Shown: positions 22,616 to 32,469, counted from the stretch's first letter. The stretch is 34,055 nt of DNA from Thiobacillus denitrificans DSM 12475 (GCF_000376425.1 NZ_AQWL01000019.1:1-34055); one strand, 5' to 3'. A program made the numbers and translations. The notes: generated by a model not told the origin, from the letters alone.

Positions 22616-23917
22616 ATGACCAAGCGAAGCGATAAATATTTGTGGTGCGTAGGCAGCAAGCCACCGCCTATCGACCCACATAGTCAGGTGAAGCATCAGA
22701 TCGTACAACGCTACCTTGAGCGGTATGTACATGTCCTGATGAGCAACTTCCTGATGGAGAAACTGACTTTGTCGATTGTAGATGGCTTTGCCGGCGGGGG
22801 GGAGTATTCATCGGACGATGGGACTGAATACTACGATGGCTCACCTCTGATTGCCTTGCGGACTATACGGGAGCAAGAGGCAATAATGAACGTAGGTCGG
22901 ACGAAGCAACGCAGAATCGACGCGAGGTACTACTTCGTCGAAAAGCTCAAACCTCACTTCGACTACCTAGAACATCTGCTGAGTGCACGGCTCCCAGCAG
23001 AGAGGTTCGGCAATGATGTTTTTCTGTTCGAGAACGCTTTCCAGAACGTAGTGGATAACGTGATTCAAGATATACGCAGAAGAGCAGGGGGCGAGCGGGC
23101 TATATTCCTATTAGATCAGTATGCTTACGATCAAGTTCCGGCACCGCTTCTAAAGAAAATATTCAATGAGGTAAAAGGGGCTGAGGTAATTCTCACATTC
23201 AACGTTGATTCACTGATCTCTTTCCTTAGCGACACTAAAATCAGTCGCAAGAAACTGGATGAGACAGGGCTGAGCAGATATATCGATTGGGATGGCCTTC
23301 AGGCGCTCAAGGATCAGGGGCCGATGGTGTGGCGAGCTGCAATTCAACGCAATTTGGCACGCGGCCTGATTGAATCAAGTGGGGCTCTGCACTACACAAT
23401 CTTCTACATTACCCCTATGGGTAGCACCCCTTGGACTTACTGGCTGATTCATCTATCGAATAGCTACAAGGCAAGGGATGTCATGATGGAACTTCACTGG
23501 GAGATGGCGAACCACTTTTCTCACTACCTGGAGCCGGACATATACAGCCTTAACCTTGGCTATCAGGCTAAAAGCGACTCGAATGCCACAAGGCAGATTG
23601 AATTCGATTTGGGCGAAGCACATTACTTTGATGAAGTCGCTTCCAGAAAGACAAGCAGCGGCCTCACCCAAAAGTTAATTCCTGCAATTTACGACAGTGG
23701 GGAATCTCGGCCGTTTGGACATTGGCTCGAAACAATTGGCAGTTCGACCCCAGCCACTGCCGGGATGATCCGACAAGCACTTGACCCAGGAATTCGCTCC
23801 GGCGACATCATTGCGCGGTCCAAAGATGGGGCCCTGCGCAAAAGAGGCGGATCATTAAAGCCAACGGACATTCTGTCACCCTCGTCACAGAGACCTTTTA
23901 TTTTTGTTCCCCGGTAG
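22616..23917 (+). CDS. tcmP: TcmP-type three-Cys-motif partner protein, copy 1
   Basis: A 433-aa protein of the TcmP (three-Cys-motif partner) family. The first residues have DKYLWCVGSKPPPIDPHSQV, leading to KHQIVQRYLERY. A Rossmann-like methyltransferase motif follows (LSIVDGFAGGGEYSSDDG, 52-69) and a motif-IV-like acidic site FLLDQYAYDQVP (164-175). The C-terminal part (about 340-433) looks like a winged-helix end (GMIRQALDPGIRSGDIIARS). It lies 55 nt after the DUF5131 gene on the same strand, with no strong ribosome binding site. The fold suggests SAM-dependent methyl transfer or a catalytically altered relative. Confidence 0.85.
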   Translation: MTKRSDKYLWCVGSKPPPIDPHSQVKHQIVQRYLERYVHVLMSNFLMEKLTLSIVDGFAGGGEYSSDDGTEYYDGSPLIALRTIREQEAIMNVGRTKQRRIDARYYFVEKLKPHFDYLEHLLSARLPAERFGNDVFLFENAFQNVVDNVIQDIRRRAGGERAIFLLDQYAYDQVPAPLLKKIFNEVKGAEVILTFNVDSLISFLSDTKISRKKLDETGLSRYIDWDGLQALKDQGPMVWRAAIQRNLARGLIESSGALHYTIFYITPMGSTPWTYWLIHLSNSYKARDVMMELHWEMANHFSHYLEPDIYSLNLGYQAKSDSNATRQIEFDLGEAHYFDEVASRKTSSGLTQKLIPAIYDSGESRPFGHWLETIGSSTPATAGMIRQALDPGIRSGDIIARSKDGALRKRGGSLKPTDILSPSSQRPFIFVPR

Positions 23918-23940
23918 TAAGTTTGAGAGGCACAGACAGA

Positions 23941-24795
23941 ATGGTGAAATCGCGGCTTGTAAGGTCAGTTGAACCCGACCCCTATCCACACCTGCCGGTA
24001 GAGCGGGGCAAAAAAGACAAGGGCGTAGGTATCTGGGTACCTCAGGACAAACACCGACTTCTATGCGACTACCTGTATGCGAGTCGATATGCCTGGAAAA
24101 AGTGGCCCGAACGCATCTTTATCGACCCATTCTGTGGTCCTGGAAGAATTCAGGTCGAAGGGGAGTCGTTTACACGGGAAGGTGGAGCAGTTCTGGCTTG
24201 GAGAACACTTGCCGAAGAGGCACCATTCAGCCGCATGCTAGTTGGCGATATCGATCCAATTCGAGCAGCGGCATGCGAACGACGGCTGCAAGCTGGCGGC
24301 GCATCAGTCAAATCCTTTGCAGGGCCTGCTGTAGAGACAATAAAGGACATGGTGCAGGAAGTGCCACGTAATGCGCTATGCATCGCATACATAGACCCCT
24401 ACAATCTTGAGTACCTGTCATTCTCGATCATAGAAGAGCTAGCAAAGTTGAGAGTCGATCTTGCAATCAATTTTTGCACGATGGACCTACAGCGAAATGC
24501 TGAGTTCGAGTTCGACCCTGAGAGGGCAAGATTCGACGATGCAGCCCCTGGCTGGCGTGAAGACAAGGATGTTCTTGAGGCCAGCAAGCAGAACGTAAAA
24601 TTGGCCTTTTTCCGTTATTGGTGCCGACTCGTAGGGGGGTTGGGATTTGAACATAGCCGAGAAATGCCTCTGGTACACAACAATGCGGGCCAACCGATAT
24701 ATCGCATGGTCTTCTTCGCTAGAGGACACGATCTGCCAAAAAGGATCTGGAGTGATGTCGCCAGAGGACAAAATCGATCTCTTGAGTTCTTCTGA
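23941..24795 (+). CDS. TcmP-type three-Cys-motif partner protein, copy 2
   Basis: A 284-aa protein related to TcmP but very different from the upstream copy. Methyltransferase-like motif I is FIDPFCGPGRI (60-70), an acidic motif II is LVGDIDP (100-106), and the motif-IV-like site is AYIDPYNLEYLSF (149-161). The DPY tripeptide is closer to amino-methyltransferases than in copy 1. The N-terminal VGIWVPQDKHRLLCDYLYA is typical of the family. ATG 23941 is preceded by GAGAGG; it starts 23 nt after the first copy and shares its transcript. The substrate is unknown. Confidence 0.82.
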   Translation: MVKSRLVRSVEPDPYPHLPVERGKKDKGVGIWVPQDKHRLLCDYLYASRYAWKKWPERIFIDPFCGPGRIQVEGESFTREGGAVLAWRTLAEEAPFSRMLVGDIDPIRAAACERRLQAGGASVKSFAGPAVETIKDMVQEVPRNALCIAYIDPYNLEYLSFSIIEELAKLRVDLAINFCTMDLQRNAEFEFDPERARFDDAAPGWREDKDVLEASKQNVKLAFFRYWCRLVGGLGFEHSREMPLVHNNAGQPIYRMVFFARGHDLPKRIWSDVARGQNRSLEFF

Positions 24796-24894
24796 ACAAA
24801 CCCAGATTTAGCAGGCAGCAAGTCATTGATAACAATCATAGCTACAATAACTTATTGAAACATAACACTCCAATGAGCGGCCATGAGGTCATAA

Positions 24895-27810
24895 ATGACC
24901 TCGTTTGATTTGCTTGCCCAGAGCAAAGCCAACCCGCAGCAGGTAGAAGCCATCCTTGCCACCGATGGCCCGGTGCTCATCATCGCGGGCCCAGGTTCCG
25001 GCAAGACCTTCACGCTGGTCGAGCGCATCGTTTATCTCATCACGCAGAAAGGCGTCGTGCCGGAGTCGCTGCTCGTCGTCACCTTCACTGACAAAGCCGC
25101 GCGGGAGCTGACAACCCGCATCTCCAACCGGCTGACCGATCTGGGCATCAAGTTCAACTTGAACGAGATGTACCTCGGGACGTTCCACTCCATCTGCCTG
25201 CGGCTGCTGGAGGACTACCGCGAGTTCACCCGGCTCAAACGCAGCTTCACGCTGTTCGACCAGTTCGATCAGCAGTATTTCCTCTACCAGCACATCAAGG
25301 ATTTCCGCGAACTGCCCGACGCCCAGCTCGTTATGGGCGACGACCAGACGGGCCGCTGGGCGCAGTCGGAAAGCCTGCTCAAGTGGGTCAGCAAGGTCAG
25401 CGAAGAGGCGCTCGACCCCACCACGCTGGCGGCGGCCCCAGAGCCGGAAATCCGCGCCTTGGCCACATGCTTTGCCAAGTACCAGGAGCTGCTGCACGAG
25501 CACAACTCACTGGACTTCTCTGGCATCCAGTACGAGGCGCTGCAACTGCTGGAAAAGCGCCCCGAGGTGCTGGGGCAACTACGCGAAAAGCTCACGCACC
25601 TGATGGTGGACGAGTACCAGGACACCAACACCATTCAGGAACGCATCCTTCTGCTGCTGGCGGGCGAGAACAAGAATCTGTGCGTGGTCGGCGACGACGA
25701 CCAGGGCCTGTACCGCTTTCGCGGAGCCACCATCCGCAACATTCTGGAGTTCCCCGCGCTGTTCGATGACGGCCAGTGCAAGCAGGTCAAGCTCACCGTC
25801 AACTACCGTTCGCACCCGGACATCATCCGCTTCTACAACGAGTGGATGAAGGAGCAGGTCTGGGACGACGGCACGCGTGTTTTTCGCTTCGCCAAGCAGA
25901 TCGTCCCGCGCGAGGACGACTTCCCTGACATGCCCACGGCGGTGCGGCTGGCCGCCAGTGACGACAAGGGCGACACCACCAACTGGCACGCAGAGGTGCT
26001 GTCCTTCCTCAATGGGCTGAAGGCATCCGGACAGCTTCAGGATTGGAACCAGGTCGCCTTCCTGTTCCGTTCGGTGAAGAACGACAAGGCGGTGGCGCTC
26101 GCACGCTTCCTCGAAGCCGAAGGTGTGCCCGTCTTCTCGCCACGCTCGAACATGTTCTTCGAGCGCGAGGAAATCCGCCTGATGATCGGCGCGCTGATAT
26201 TCCTGTTCCCACAGTTCCCAAAGGTGCGGGCATGGGCCGAAGGCGTGCATCTGGACATCTGGGACTACTACGACCAGCTCTGCTTCAAGCACTTCACCGA
26301 CGAGCTGCGCAAGCCAGAAAACAAGCCGCTGCTGGATTGGGCTCGCCCGCTGGCCAAGCGCCACGCCGTACTGACGCAGAACACCGACTACGCCTTCTCC
26401 GGTCTGTTCTACCAACTGCTCCAGTTCCCGCTGTTCTCGCGCTTCCTCACGGAAGAGGCCGTGCAAGGCGTGGACAAGGGGCGCGCGGCGCGCAACCTCG
26501 GCACCTTCTCCAAGCTGCTCACCAAGTTCGAGTACCTGCACTTCGTCAGCGTATTGAACCCGGAGTGGCTGGAAAAGAACATCCGCGACCTGTTCAACCA
26601 GTTCCTGCGCTTCCTGCAGGACGGCGGCATCGGCGAGTACGAGGACGAAGCCGAGTACGCGCCCAAGGGCTGCGTGTCGTTCCTGACCATCCACCAGTCC
26701 AAGGGGCTGGAGTTCCCGGTGGTGGTGTGCGGCTCACTGGAGGCGGTGCCGCGCAAGCAATACAGCGCGCTGGACGTGTTGCTGGAGGATGGCGGCTACC
26801 TCTCGAAGGAGCGCTTCGAGCCGCTCGATCACATCAAGAACTTCGACTTTTGGCGGCTGTTCTACACCGCCTTTTCGCGTGCGCAGAACCTGCTGGTGCT
26901 GGCGGCGCAGGAGAAGCAAGGCCGAGGCAAGTCGCCGTCGAAGTATTTCGAGCGCCTGTTCTATGAGCTGCCCAGTTGGCGTGACGTCAATCTGTCGGCG
27001 CTGACCTTCGAGGCCGTCAAGCAGATCAACCTCAAGCGCGAGTACTCGTTCACCTCGCACATCACAGTGTTCGAGAACTGCGCTGAGCAATACCGCTTCT
27101 TCAAGGATCTGGAATTCGCGCCCATCCGCGAGAGCCCGATGCTCTTCGGTACCTTGGTGCATCAAACCATCGAGGACATCCACAAAACCGTGCTGCGCGG
27201 CGAGGAAGGCAGCATCACCTTCGACGCCATCAAGGGCTGGTTCTCGGCCAACTACGCGATGCTGTCAAAGAAGGAGCGCGTCTACCTCGCGCCCAGCTCG
27301 CAGCAGGCGGCGCTACTGCACGTCATGCGCTACTACGAGCGCGAGAACGGCAACTGGGATCGCATCAAAGAAGCCGAGGTCGAGATCTCGCTGGTCAAGG
27401 ATCAGTACATCCTCAAAGGCAGCGTCGACCTGATTCGCGGCGAGCACGACACGGTCGAGATCATCGACTTCAAGTCGGAGAAGAAGCCCGACATGGAGAA
27501 GGATCGGGATCGCCTGCGTCAGTACCAGAGCCAGTTGGAGGTGTACGCCCACCTGGTTGAGGAGCGCACCGGCCAGAAGGTCAGCCGGATGCATCTGTAC
27601 TACACCGGCGAGGACGGCGGGAACCCCTACGTCTCCTTCAGTAAGGACGACCGTGCCATCGGCAAGACCATCGCGCGTTTCGACGACATCGTGGCCCGCA
27701 TCGAGCGGCAGGACTATGGGCTGTCGGCACGCCCGGCCAAGCTGTGCCAGAACTGCGACATGCGCGCCTACTGCGACAACAAGAATTGGAAATTCAGGAA
27801 AAACGACTGA
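24895..27810 (+). CDS. UvrD-family helicase fused to a Fe-S PD-(D/E)XK nuclease
   Basis: A 971-aa superfamily 1A helicase-nuclease. Q-motif-like NPQQVEAI, Walker A GPGSGKT (about 32-38), LVVTFTDKAARELTTRI, LGTFHSICLR, Walker B VDEYQDTN (about 237), GDDDQGLYRFRGA, LTVNYRSHPDI and the late motif FLTIHQSKGLEFPVVV. The C-terminus is a RecB/Cas4-like nuclease with Asp845, Asp858 and Lys860 (GSVDLI, EIIDFKSEK). Cys729, 951, 954 and 960 would hold an iron-sulfur cluster. It should unwind and degrade DNA ends. An AT-rich gap of about 100 bp precedes it, probably its promoter (TACAAT around 24842). Its stop overlaps the mod start (TGATG). Confidence 0.93.
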   Translation: MTSFDLLAQSKANPQQVEAILATDGPVLIIAGPGSGKTFTLVERIVYLITQKGVVPESLLVVTFTDKAARELTTRISNRLTDLGIKFNLNEMYLGTFHSICLRLLEDYREFTRLKRSFTLFDQFDQQYFLYQHIKDFRELPDAQLVMGDDQTGRWAQSESLLKWVSKVSEEALDPTTLAAAPEPEIRALATCFAKYQELLHEHNSLDFSGIQYEALQLLEKRPEVLGQLREKLTHLMVDEYQDTNTIQERILLLLAGENKNLCVVGDDDQGLYRFRGATIRNILEFPALFDDGQCKQVKLTVNYRSHPDIIRFYNEWMKEQVWDDGTRVFRFAKQIVPREDDFPDMPTAVRLAASDDKGDTTNWHAEVLSFLNGLKASGQLQDWNQVAFLFRSVKNDKAVALARFLEAEGVPVFSPRSNMFFEREEIRLMIGALIFLFPQFPKVRAWAEGVHLDIWDYYDQLCFKHFTDELRKPENKPLLDWARPLAKRHAVLTQNTDYAFSGLFYQLLQFPLFSRFLTEEAVQGVDKGRAARNLGTFSKLLTKFEYLHFVSVLNPEWLEKNIRDLFNQFLRFLQDGGIGEYEDEAEYAPKGCVSFLTIHQSKGLEFPVVVCGSLEAVPRKQYSALDVLLEDGGYLSKERFEPLDHIKNFDFWRLFYTAFSRAQNLLVLAAQEKQGRGKSPSKYFERLFYELPSWRDVNLSALTFEAVKQINLKREYSFTSHITVFENCAEQYRFFKDLEFAPIRESPMLFGTLVHQTIEDIHKTVLRGEEGSITFDAIKGWFSANYAMLSKKERVYLAPSSQQAALLHVMRYYERENGNWDRIKEAEVEISLVKDQYILKGSVDLIRGEHDTVEIIDFKSEKKPDMEKDRDRLRQYQSQLEVYAHLVEERTGQKVSRMHLYYTGEDGGNPYVSFSKDDRAIGKTIARFDDIVARIERQDYGLSARPAKLCQNCDMRAYCDNKNWKFRKND

Positions 27811-29666
27811 TGAGCAAGAACACACCCGCGCAGGAAAGCCTGCAACTGGCCACGCCCGATGGCGGCACCACCAACGTCGAGAAGTACGAGTTCGAGCCCA
27901 TCAAAGGCTACCCGATGCTCAACTGGCGCGGCAAGCGCCCGTTCACCTCAACGCAGTATTACCCGGCGCAGTTAAAGGAAGTCCACGGCGAGGAGGTGGA
28001 CGGCTGGCGCAACAAGATTTTCTGGGGTGACAACCTGCAGGTGATGAGCCACTTGCTGAAGGAATTTCGAGGCAAGGTTGATCTGATTTACATCGACCCG
28101 CCATTTGATTCCGGCGCTGATTACAAGAGGAAAGTACAGCTGGGAGGCCAGTCAACGACCACGGATCAGCTTGTCTTTGAAGAAAAGCAGTACACGGACT
28201 TGTGGTCGAACGATGAATACCTACAGTTCATGTTTGAGCGGCTTGTTCTAATGCGCGAGCTACTTTCAAAGACCGGGAGCATTTACCTTCACTGTGATTC
28301 CCACAAATCACATCATCTTCGCTGCATCATGGAAGAGGTGTTCGGTCAGGAGCACTTCTTGAACGACGTGATTTGGTGCTATTCGGATGCCGCAAACAGC
28401 AAGAAATACTGGAACACCAAGCACGACACTATTTTGTTCTTCAAGAAGTCCGAGGAGTGGACCTTCAACTACGAAGCAGTATTGCGCCCCCACACAGAGG
28501 AGAACATCAAGAAGTACAGATATGAAGATGAGAATGGCCGCTATAGGCTTTTTGGCAAGAACGTGGCAGGAAGCCCCATACAGTGGCATCGAGACGTAAG
28601 TCCTGAATGGGAGAAAACTAATCCTGAGCTTGTCTTTAGGCACTATCTAAAGGATGGCAGCCTTCCGCTGGACTGGTGGAACATCAACCCCGTAAACCAA
28701 GCTGCAAAGGAGCGAACTGGCTATCCAACGCAAAAGCCAGAAGAGCTTTTGGAGCGAATTCTCCTTGCTAGCTCAAAGCCGGGGGATATTGTTTTTGACT
28801 GTTTCATGGGGTCAGGAACCGCCCAAGCCGTAGCAATGAAACTCGGGCGCCGCTTCGTTGGCGCTGATATCAACCTCGGTGCGATCCAGACAACTACCAA
28901 GCGCCTGCTGAGCGTATCTGAAGAGTTGCGTCAGCGACCCCTTGATGGGGAAGCGAAGTCCTTCACCGGATTCGAGCTACACAACGTCAATCACTACGAT
29001 GTTTTCCGCAATCCGGCTCAGGCCAAAGATCTTCTCATTGACGCTCTTGAGGTGCAGAGGCTCGATTTCAGCACCGTGTTCGACGGTGAGAAGGACGGGC
29101 GCATGGTCAAGATCATGCCTGTCAACCGCATCGCCACCCGCGCCGATCTGAACGAGCTGATTGCGGGCTTCGACTACAAGGCGTGGGAGCGCAAGCAGAA
29201 CGAAAGCCCGAACCGACCGGTCGAGAAGATCACCCTCGTCTGCATGGGGCACGAGCCTACCTTGCGGGCGGAACTGGAACTTGCCGCCAAGCCCTTCAAG
29301 ATCGACGTGGAAGTGGTGGACATCCTGCGCGACAAGGCCGATCTGGAGTTCAAGCGCGATTCGCAGGCCAAGGTGTCCATCAAGACGGGCGAGTTGGTCA
29401 TCGAGAAGTTCTACCCGATGAACCTGCTGCAGAAGCTCTCGTTGCAGAAGGAGTCAGTCGAGGACTGGAAGGAATTGGCCGAGTCGGTGCTGATCGACTG
29501 GAACTACGACGGTGCTGTGCTGCAACCGGCGGTGGTGGACATCCCCGGCAGGAACGAACAGGTCAAGGGCACGTACAAGGTGCCGGGCGACGCGGGCACC
29601 ATCCGCGTGAAGATCACCGACCTGCTCTCGGAGTCGTGGGAAGGGAGCGTCAGCAATGGCGACTAA
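27810..29666 (+). CDS. mod: Type III restriction-modification DNA methyltransferase (Mod)
   Basis: A 618-aa site-specific adenine-N6 methyltransferase. Motif IV is IDPPF (95-99) and motif I is FDCFMGSGTAQAV (330-342). This order, with the target-recognition region between them, is that of beta-class enzymes such as type III Mod. The C-terminal 200 residues are a conserved extension (for example VVDILRDKADLEFKRDSQAK). In type III systems Mod sets the recognition site and is needed for both modification and cutting. The ATG overlaps the helicase stop, and the end overlaps res by 11 nt. The central part (about 28060-29050) is visibly less GC-rich than both ends. Confidence 0.93.
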   Translation: MSKNTPAQESLQLATPDGGTTNVEKYEFEPIKGYPMLNWRGKRPFTSTQYYPAQLKEVHGEEVDGWRNKIFWGDNLQVMSHLLKEFRGKVDLIYIDPPFDSGADYKRKVQLGGQSTTTDQLVFEEKQYTDLWSNDEYLQFMFERLVLMRELLSKTGSIYLHCDSHKSHHLRCIMEEVFGQEHFLNDVIWCYSDAANSKKYWNTKHDTILFFKKSEEWTFNYEAVLRPHTEENIKKYRYEDENGRYRLFGKNVAGSPIQWHRDVSPEWEKTNPELVFRHYLKDGSLPLDWWNINPVNQAAKERTGYPTQKPEELLERILLASSKPGDIVFDCFMGSGTAQAVAMKLGRRFVGADINLGAIQTTTKRLLSVSEELRQRPLDGEAKSFTGFELHNVNHYDVFRNPAQAKDLLIDALEVQRLDFSTVFDGEKDGRMVKIMPVNRIATRADLNELIAGFDYKAWERKQNESPNRPVEKITLVCMGHEPTLRAELELAAKPFKIDVEVVDILRDKADLEFKRDSQAKVSIKTGELVIEKFYPMNLLQKLSLQKESVEDWKELAESVLIDWNYDGAVLQPAVVDIPGRNEQVKGTYKVPGDAGTIRVKITDLLSESWEGSVSNGD

Positions 29667-32340
29667 ACGCGCAGTCAAGGCGGTGAGTGCGTCGCTCGAC
29701 TTTGCCTTCTTTCAATTCCTCTGGCAGTTCTATCAGGCCAACCGGGGCACGATCCGCTCGCACTACAAGGAACTGACGCGCAAGTTCCTCGACTTCAACA
29801 ACCCGGAGAAGAATCCCAAGGCCTTCCTGCGCCAGCCGCAGTTCGAGGCGCTAGAAACCTACGTCTTCCTCAAGGAGTTCCTCGGCAACGCCAAGGTTGA
29901 GGAGATCTTCCAGCAGTGGTTCGAAAAGCAAGGCCGCTTTGCGGGCCGTGCCGAGGGTGGCGTGGTGTCCGGAAGTGCGGGGCAAGTTGGCCTGTTCGAC
30001 AAGATCACGCAGGATCAGTACAAGGCCGTGTTCGCGGCCATGCGCAAGAACTCGCGCGCCTACCCGAACTACATCTTCGCGCTAACGATGGGTACGGGCA
30101 AAACCATCCTGATGGCGACCTGCATCTTCTACGAGTTCCTGCTGGGGAACAAATTCGAGAAGGACGCGCGCTACTGCCACAACGCGCTGGTGTTCGCGCC
30201 GGACAAGACGGTGCTGCAGTCGCTGAAGGAGATCGAGGCGTTCGACCTCACCCGTGTGGTGCCGCCGGAGTACGTCAACTTCCTGACCACGCACCTGCGC
30301 TTCCACTACCTCGAAGAAGCAGGCACCTCGCTGGACACGCTGGATCGTTCGCGCTTCAACATCATCGTCTCGAACACGCAAAAGATCATCCTCAAGCGCC
30401 AGCACAAGGAGAAGACCTCCGTCGACAAGCTTTTCGGCGCGACCGGCGAAACGCTGTCGGCCACCGGCGTCTATGCCGATGCCGCCGACCTCTACAACTT
30501 CGACCAGCCGGAAGAGGAAGGCGAGCTGACCACCAATCAGCGTTTCGAGAAGCTGCGCCGCCTGGAGCAGTTGGGCATCTTCGTAGACGAGGCTCACCAC
30601 GCCTTCGGTAAGGCGCTGGCCAAGGACATGGGCGTGGGGGCCAAGGAAACCGACACCAGCCTGCGAACCACCATCGACATCCTGGCCGCCAGCCTGAGCG
30701 CGGCGGGCACGCGGGTGGTGGCCTGCTACAACTACACGGGCACGCCCTACGTGGGGCGCGAGGTATTGCCCGAGGTGGTCTACGCCTACGGACTGAAAGA
30801 GGCCATCGACAAGGGCTTCCTCAAGAAGGTCACGCTGTACGGCTACGCCAACACCCGTACCGATGAGTTTGTTGACATCGCCATCGAGAACTTTCTGAAG
30901 GAAGCGGGTGCTCTTCGCCCGGAAGGCTTGCTGCCCAAGCTGGCTTTTTTCGCGGCCACCATCGATGAGCTGACCGGCGAACTGCGGCCAGCGGTGGAGC
31001 GTGCGTTGCTCAAGCACGGCATCCCAACCTCGCGCATCCTGGTCAACGTGGGCGATGACAAGCTCACTACCAACGATGACATCCGCGAGTTCAACCGCCT
31101 CGACACCGAAGGCTCGGACAAGCAGTTCATCCTGCTGGTCAACAAGGGGCGCGAAGGCTGGAACTGCCGCTCGCTGTTCGGTGTGGGCCTGTTCCGCGAG
31201 CCCAAGTCCAAGGTGTTCGTGCTTCAGGCCACGATGCGCTGCCTTCGCGCCATCGGGCAGGCCCAGCACACCGGCCACGTCTTCCTATCCGACGACAACC
31301 TCAGCACCCTGAACGACGAGCTCCAACATAACTTCCGCATAAGTGCCGACGAGCTGCAGAAAACCGGCAAGGACAAGGAGCGCGTTGAGATCCGGGTGGT
31401 CGAGCCGCTGGTCAAGATCAAGCTGGTGCGCGTGCGCAAGCAGTACCAGATGCGCGAGAAGCAGTTGGTGACCGGGCAAAAGTTGATACCTGAACGGGCA
31501 GACTCGCAGAAGTGGGGTGAACTGGTCGAGAAGTACCGGCTGATTGAAACGCAGCAGGACGGACTCACCGCCGCCGACGCGGCGCGCGCTTCCGGTAGCC
31601 GCACCTTCGACCTGACCTCGCGCCGGGAAAAGCGAGCTTTCTCAAGGCTGTCGCTGGTTGCCGAGGTGTCCCGCTATCTCAACCGAAACCCGCTGGAGAT
31701 CGAGGAGCTACTGGACTCGACGAAGGAAGGCACCAATGAACTGGTGGTCATCACCAACGAGTTCAACGAGCTGCTGTACGACGAGATCATTCCGCGCCTG
31801 TTCCGCCAGCTCTACGACCTCGACGAGTCGCAGCAAACCGAGGAGCACGAGGTCGATCTGATCAAGCTGCCCCCGAACGGCTACTACGAGGTGTCGGCGG
31901 CGAAGGACAAGATCGTCCGGATGCACGATGCGCAGATCAAGGACGACGAGCGCGCCAAGAGCTTTCACCTCGACACCTACTGCTTCGACTCCGGCTCGGA
32001 GAACTGGCTGTTCTGGGATATGCTGCGCGAGCAGCGTGTGAAGAAGATTTACTTCACCGGAATGCTGACCCACGGCCAGTCCGATTTCTTCATCCAGTAC
32101 ATCGACCCGGATTCACGCACCGTGCGTAGCTACTACCCAGACTTCATCTTCCAGCGTGAAGAGCCGGATGGCAGCCTGAAGTACGTGATCGTCGAGGTGA
32201 AGGCCGACAACCAGATCGAGGACGCTGTGGTGCAGGCCAAGAAGGACTTCGCCCAGCAGATTGCGGTGGCAAGCGGGATGGAATATCGTCTAATAAGGTC
32301 CACTGACGCGGACAATCGCCACTATCGCGTATTGATGTAA
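29656..32340 (+). CDS. res: Type III restriction endonuclease subunit (Res)
   Basis: An 894-aa superfamily 2 translocase-nuclease. Walker A FALTMGTGKT (141-150), DEAH-type Walker B GIFVDEAHHAF (about 306-316), YTGTPY (motif III, about 360) and the later helicase block NKGREGWNCRSLFGVGLF (about 495-513). The C-terminus is a PD-(D/E)XK nuclease: SYYPDFIFQREE, then VIVEVKAD (about 825-850). With Mod it forms the ATP-dependent complex that cuts unmodified foreign DNA. GGGAG precedes the ATG, which lies inside the end of mod. It is the last gene of the helicase-mod-res operon and looks complete. Confidence 0.94.
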   Translation: MATKRAVKAVSASLDFAFFQFLWQFYQANRGTIRSHYKELTRKFLDFNNPEKNPKAFLRQPQFEALETYVFLKEFLGNAKVEEIFQQWFEKQGRFAGRAEGGVVSGSAGQVGLFDKITQDQYKAVFAAMRKNSRAYPNYIFALTMGTGKTILMATCIFYEFLLGNKFEKDARYCHNALVFAPDKTVLQSLKEIEAFDLTRVVPPEYVNFLTTHLRFHYLEEAGTSLDTLDRSRFNIIVSNTQKIILKRQHKEKTSVDKLFGATGETLSATGVYADAADLYNFDQPEEEGELTTNQRFEKLRRLEQLGIFVDEAHHAFGKALAKDMGVGAKETDTSLRTTIDILAASLSAAGTRVVACYNYTGTPYVGREVLPEVVYAYGLKEAIDKGFLKKVTLYGYANTRTDEFVDIAIENFLKEAGALRPEGLLPKLAFFAATIDELTGELRPAVERALLKHGIPTSRILVNVGDDKLTTNDDIREFNRLDTEGSDKQFILLVNKGREGWNCRSLFGVGLFREPKSKVFVLQATMRCLRAIGQAQHTGHVFLSDDNLSTLNDELQHNFRISADELQKTGKDKERVEIRVVEPLVKIKLVRVRKQYQMREKQLVTGQKLIPERADSQKWGELVEKYRLIETQQDGLTAADAARASGSRTFDLTSRREKRAFSRLSLVAEVSRYLNRNPLEIEELLDSTKEGTNELVVITNEFNELLYDEIIPRLFRQLYDLDESQQTEEHEVDLIKLPPNGYYEVSAAKDKIVRMHDAQIKDDERAKSFHLDTYCFDSGSENWLFWDMLREQRVKKIYFTGMLTHGQSDFFIQYIDPDSRTVRSYYPDFIFQREEPDGSLKYVIVEVKADNQIEDAVVQAKKDFAQQIAVASGMEYRLIRSTDADNRHYRVLM

Positions 32341-32469
32341 TCGCTCGGATCTTTCATCAGACATGAACTCGTTACTTTTTCGGACATATATACGGAAATG
32401 TAACGCTTTGCGGAATCCGGCATCAGCGCTTGGATTGCACGATGCTACATGCCAAGCGACCCGTTCTGT

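Noticed and set aside
25579-26694. 371-codon open frame antisense to the helicase gene
   Set aside because: High GC content removes stop codons in this frame. The product is low-complexity (V, L, E, H rich), with no domain, while the plus strand encodes a full set of helicase motifs.
30082-31278. 398-codon open frame antisense to res
   Set aside because: Same reason: a compositional shadow opposite a gene with clear SF2 motifs.
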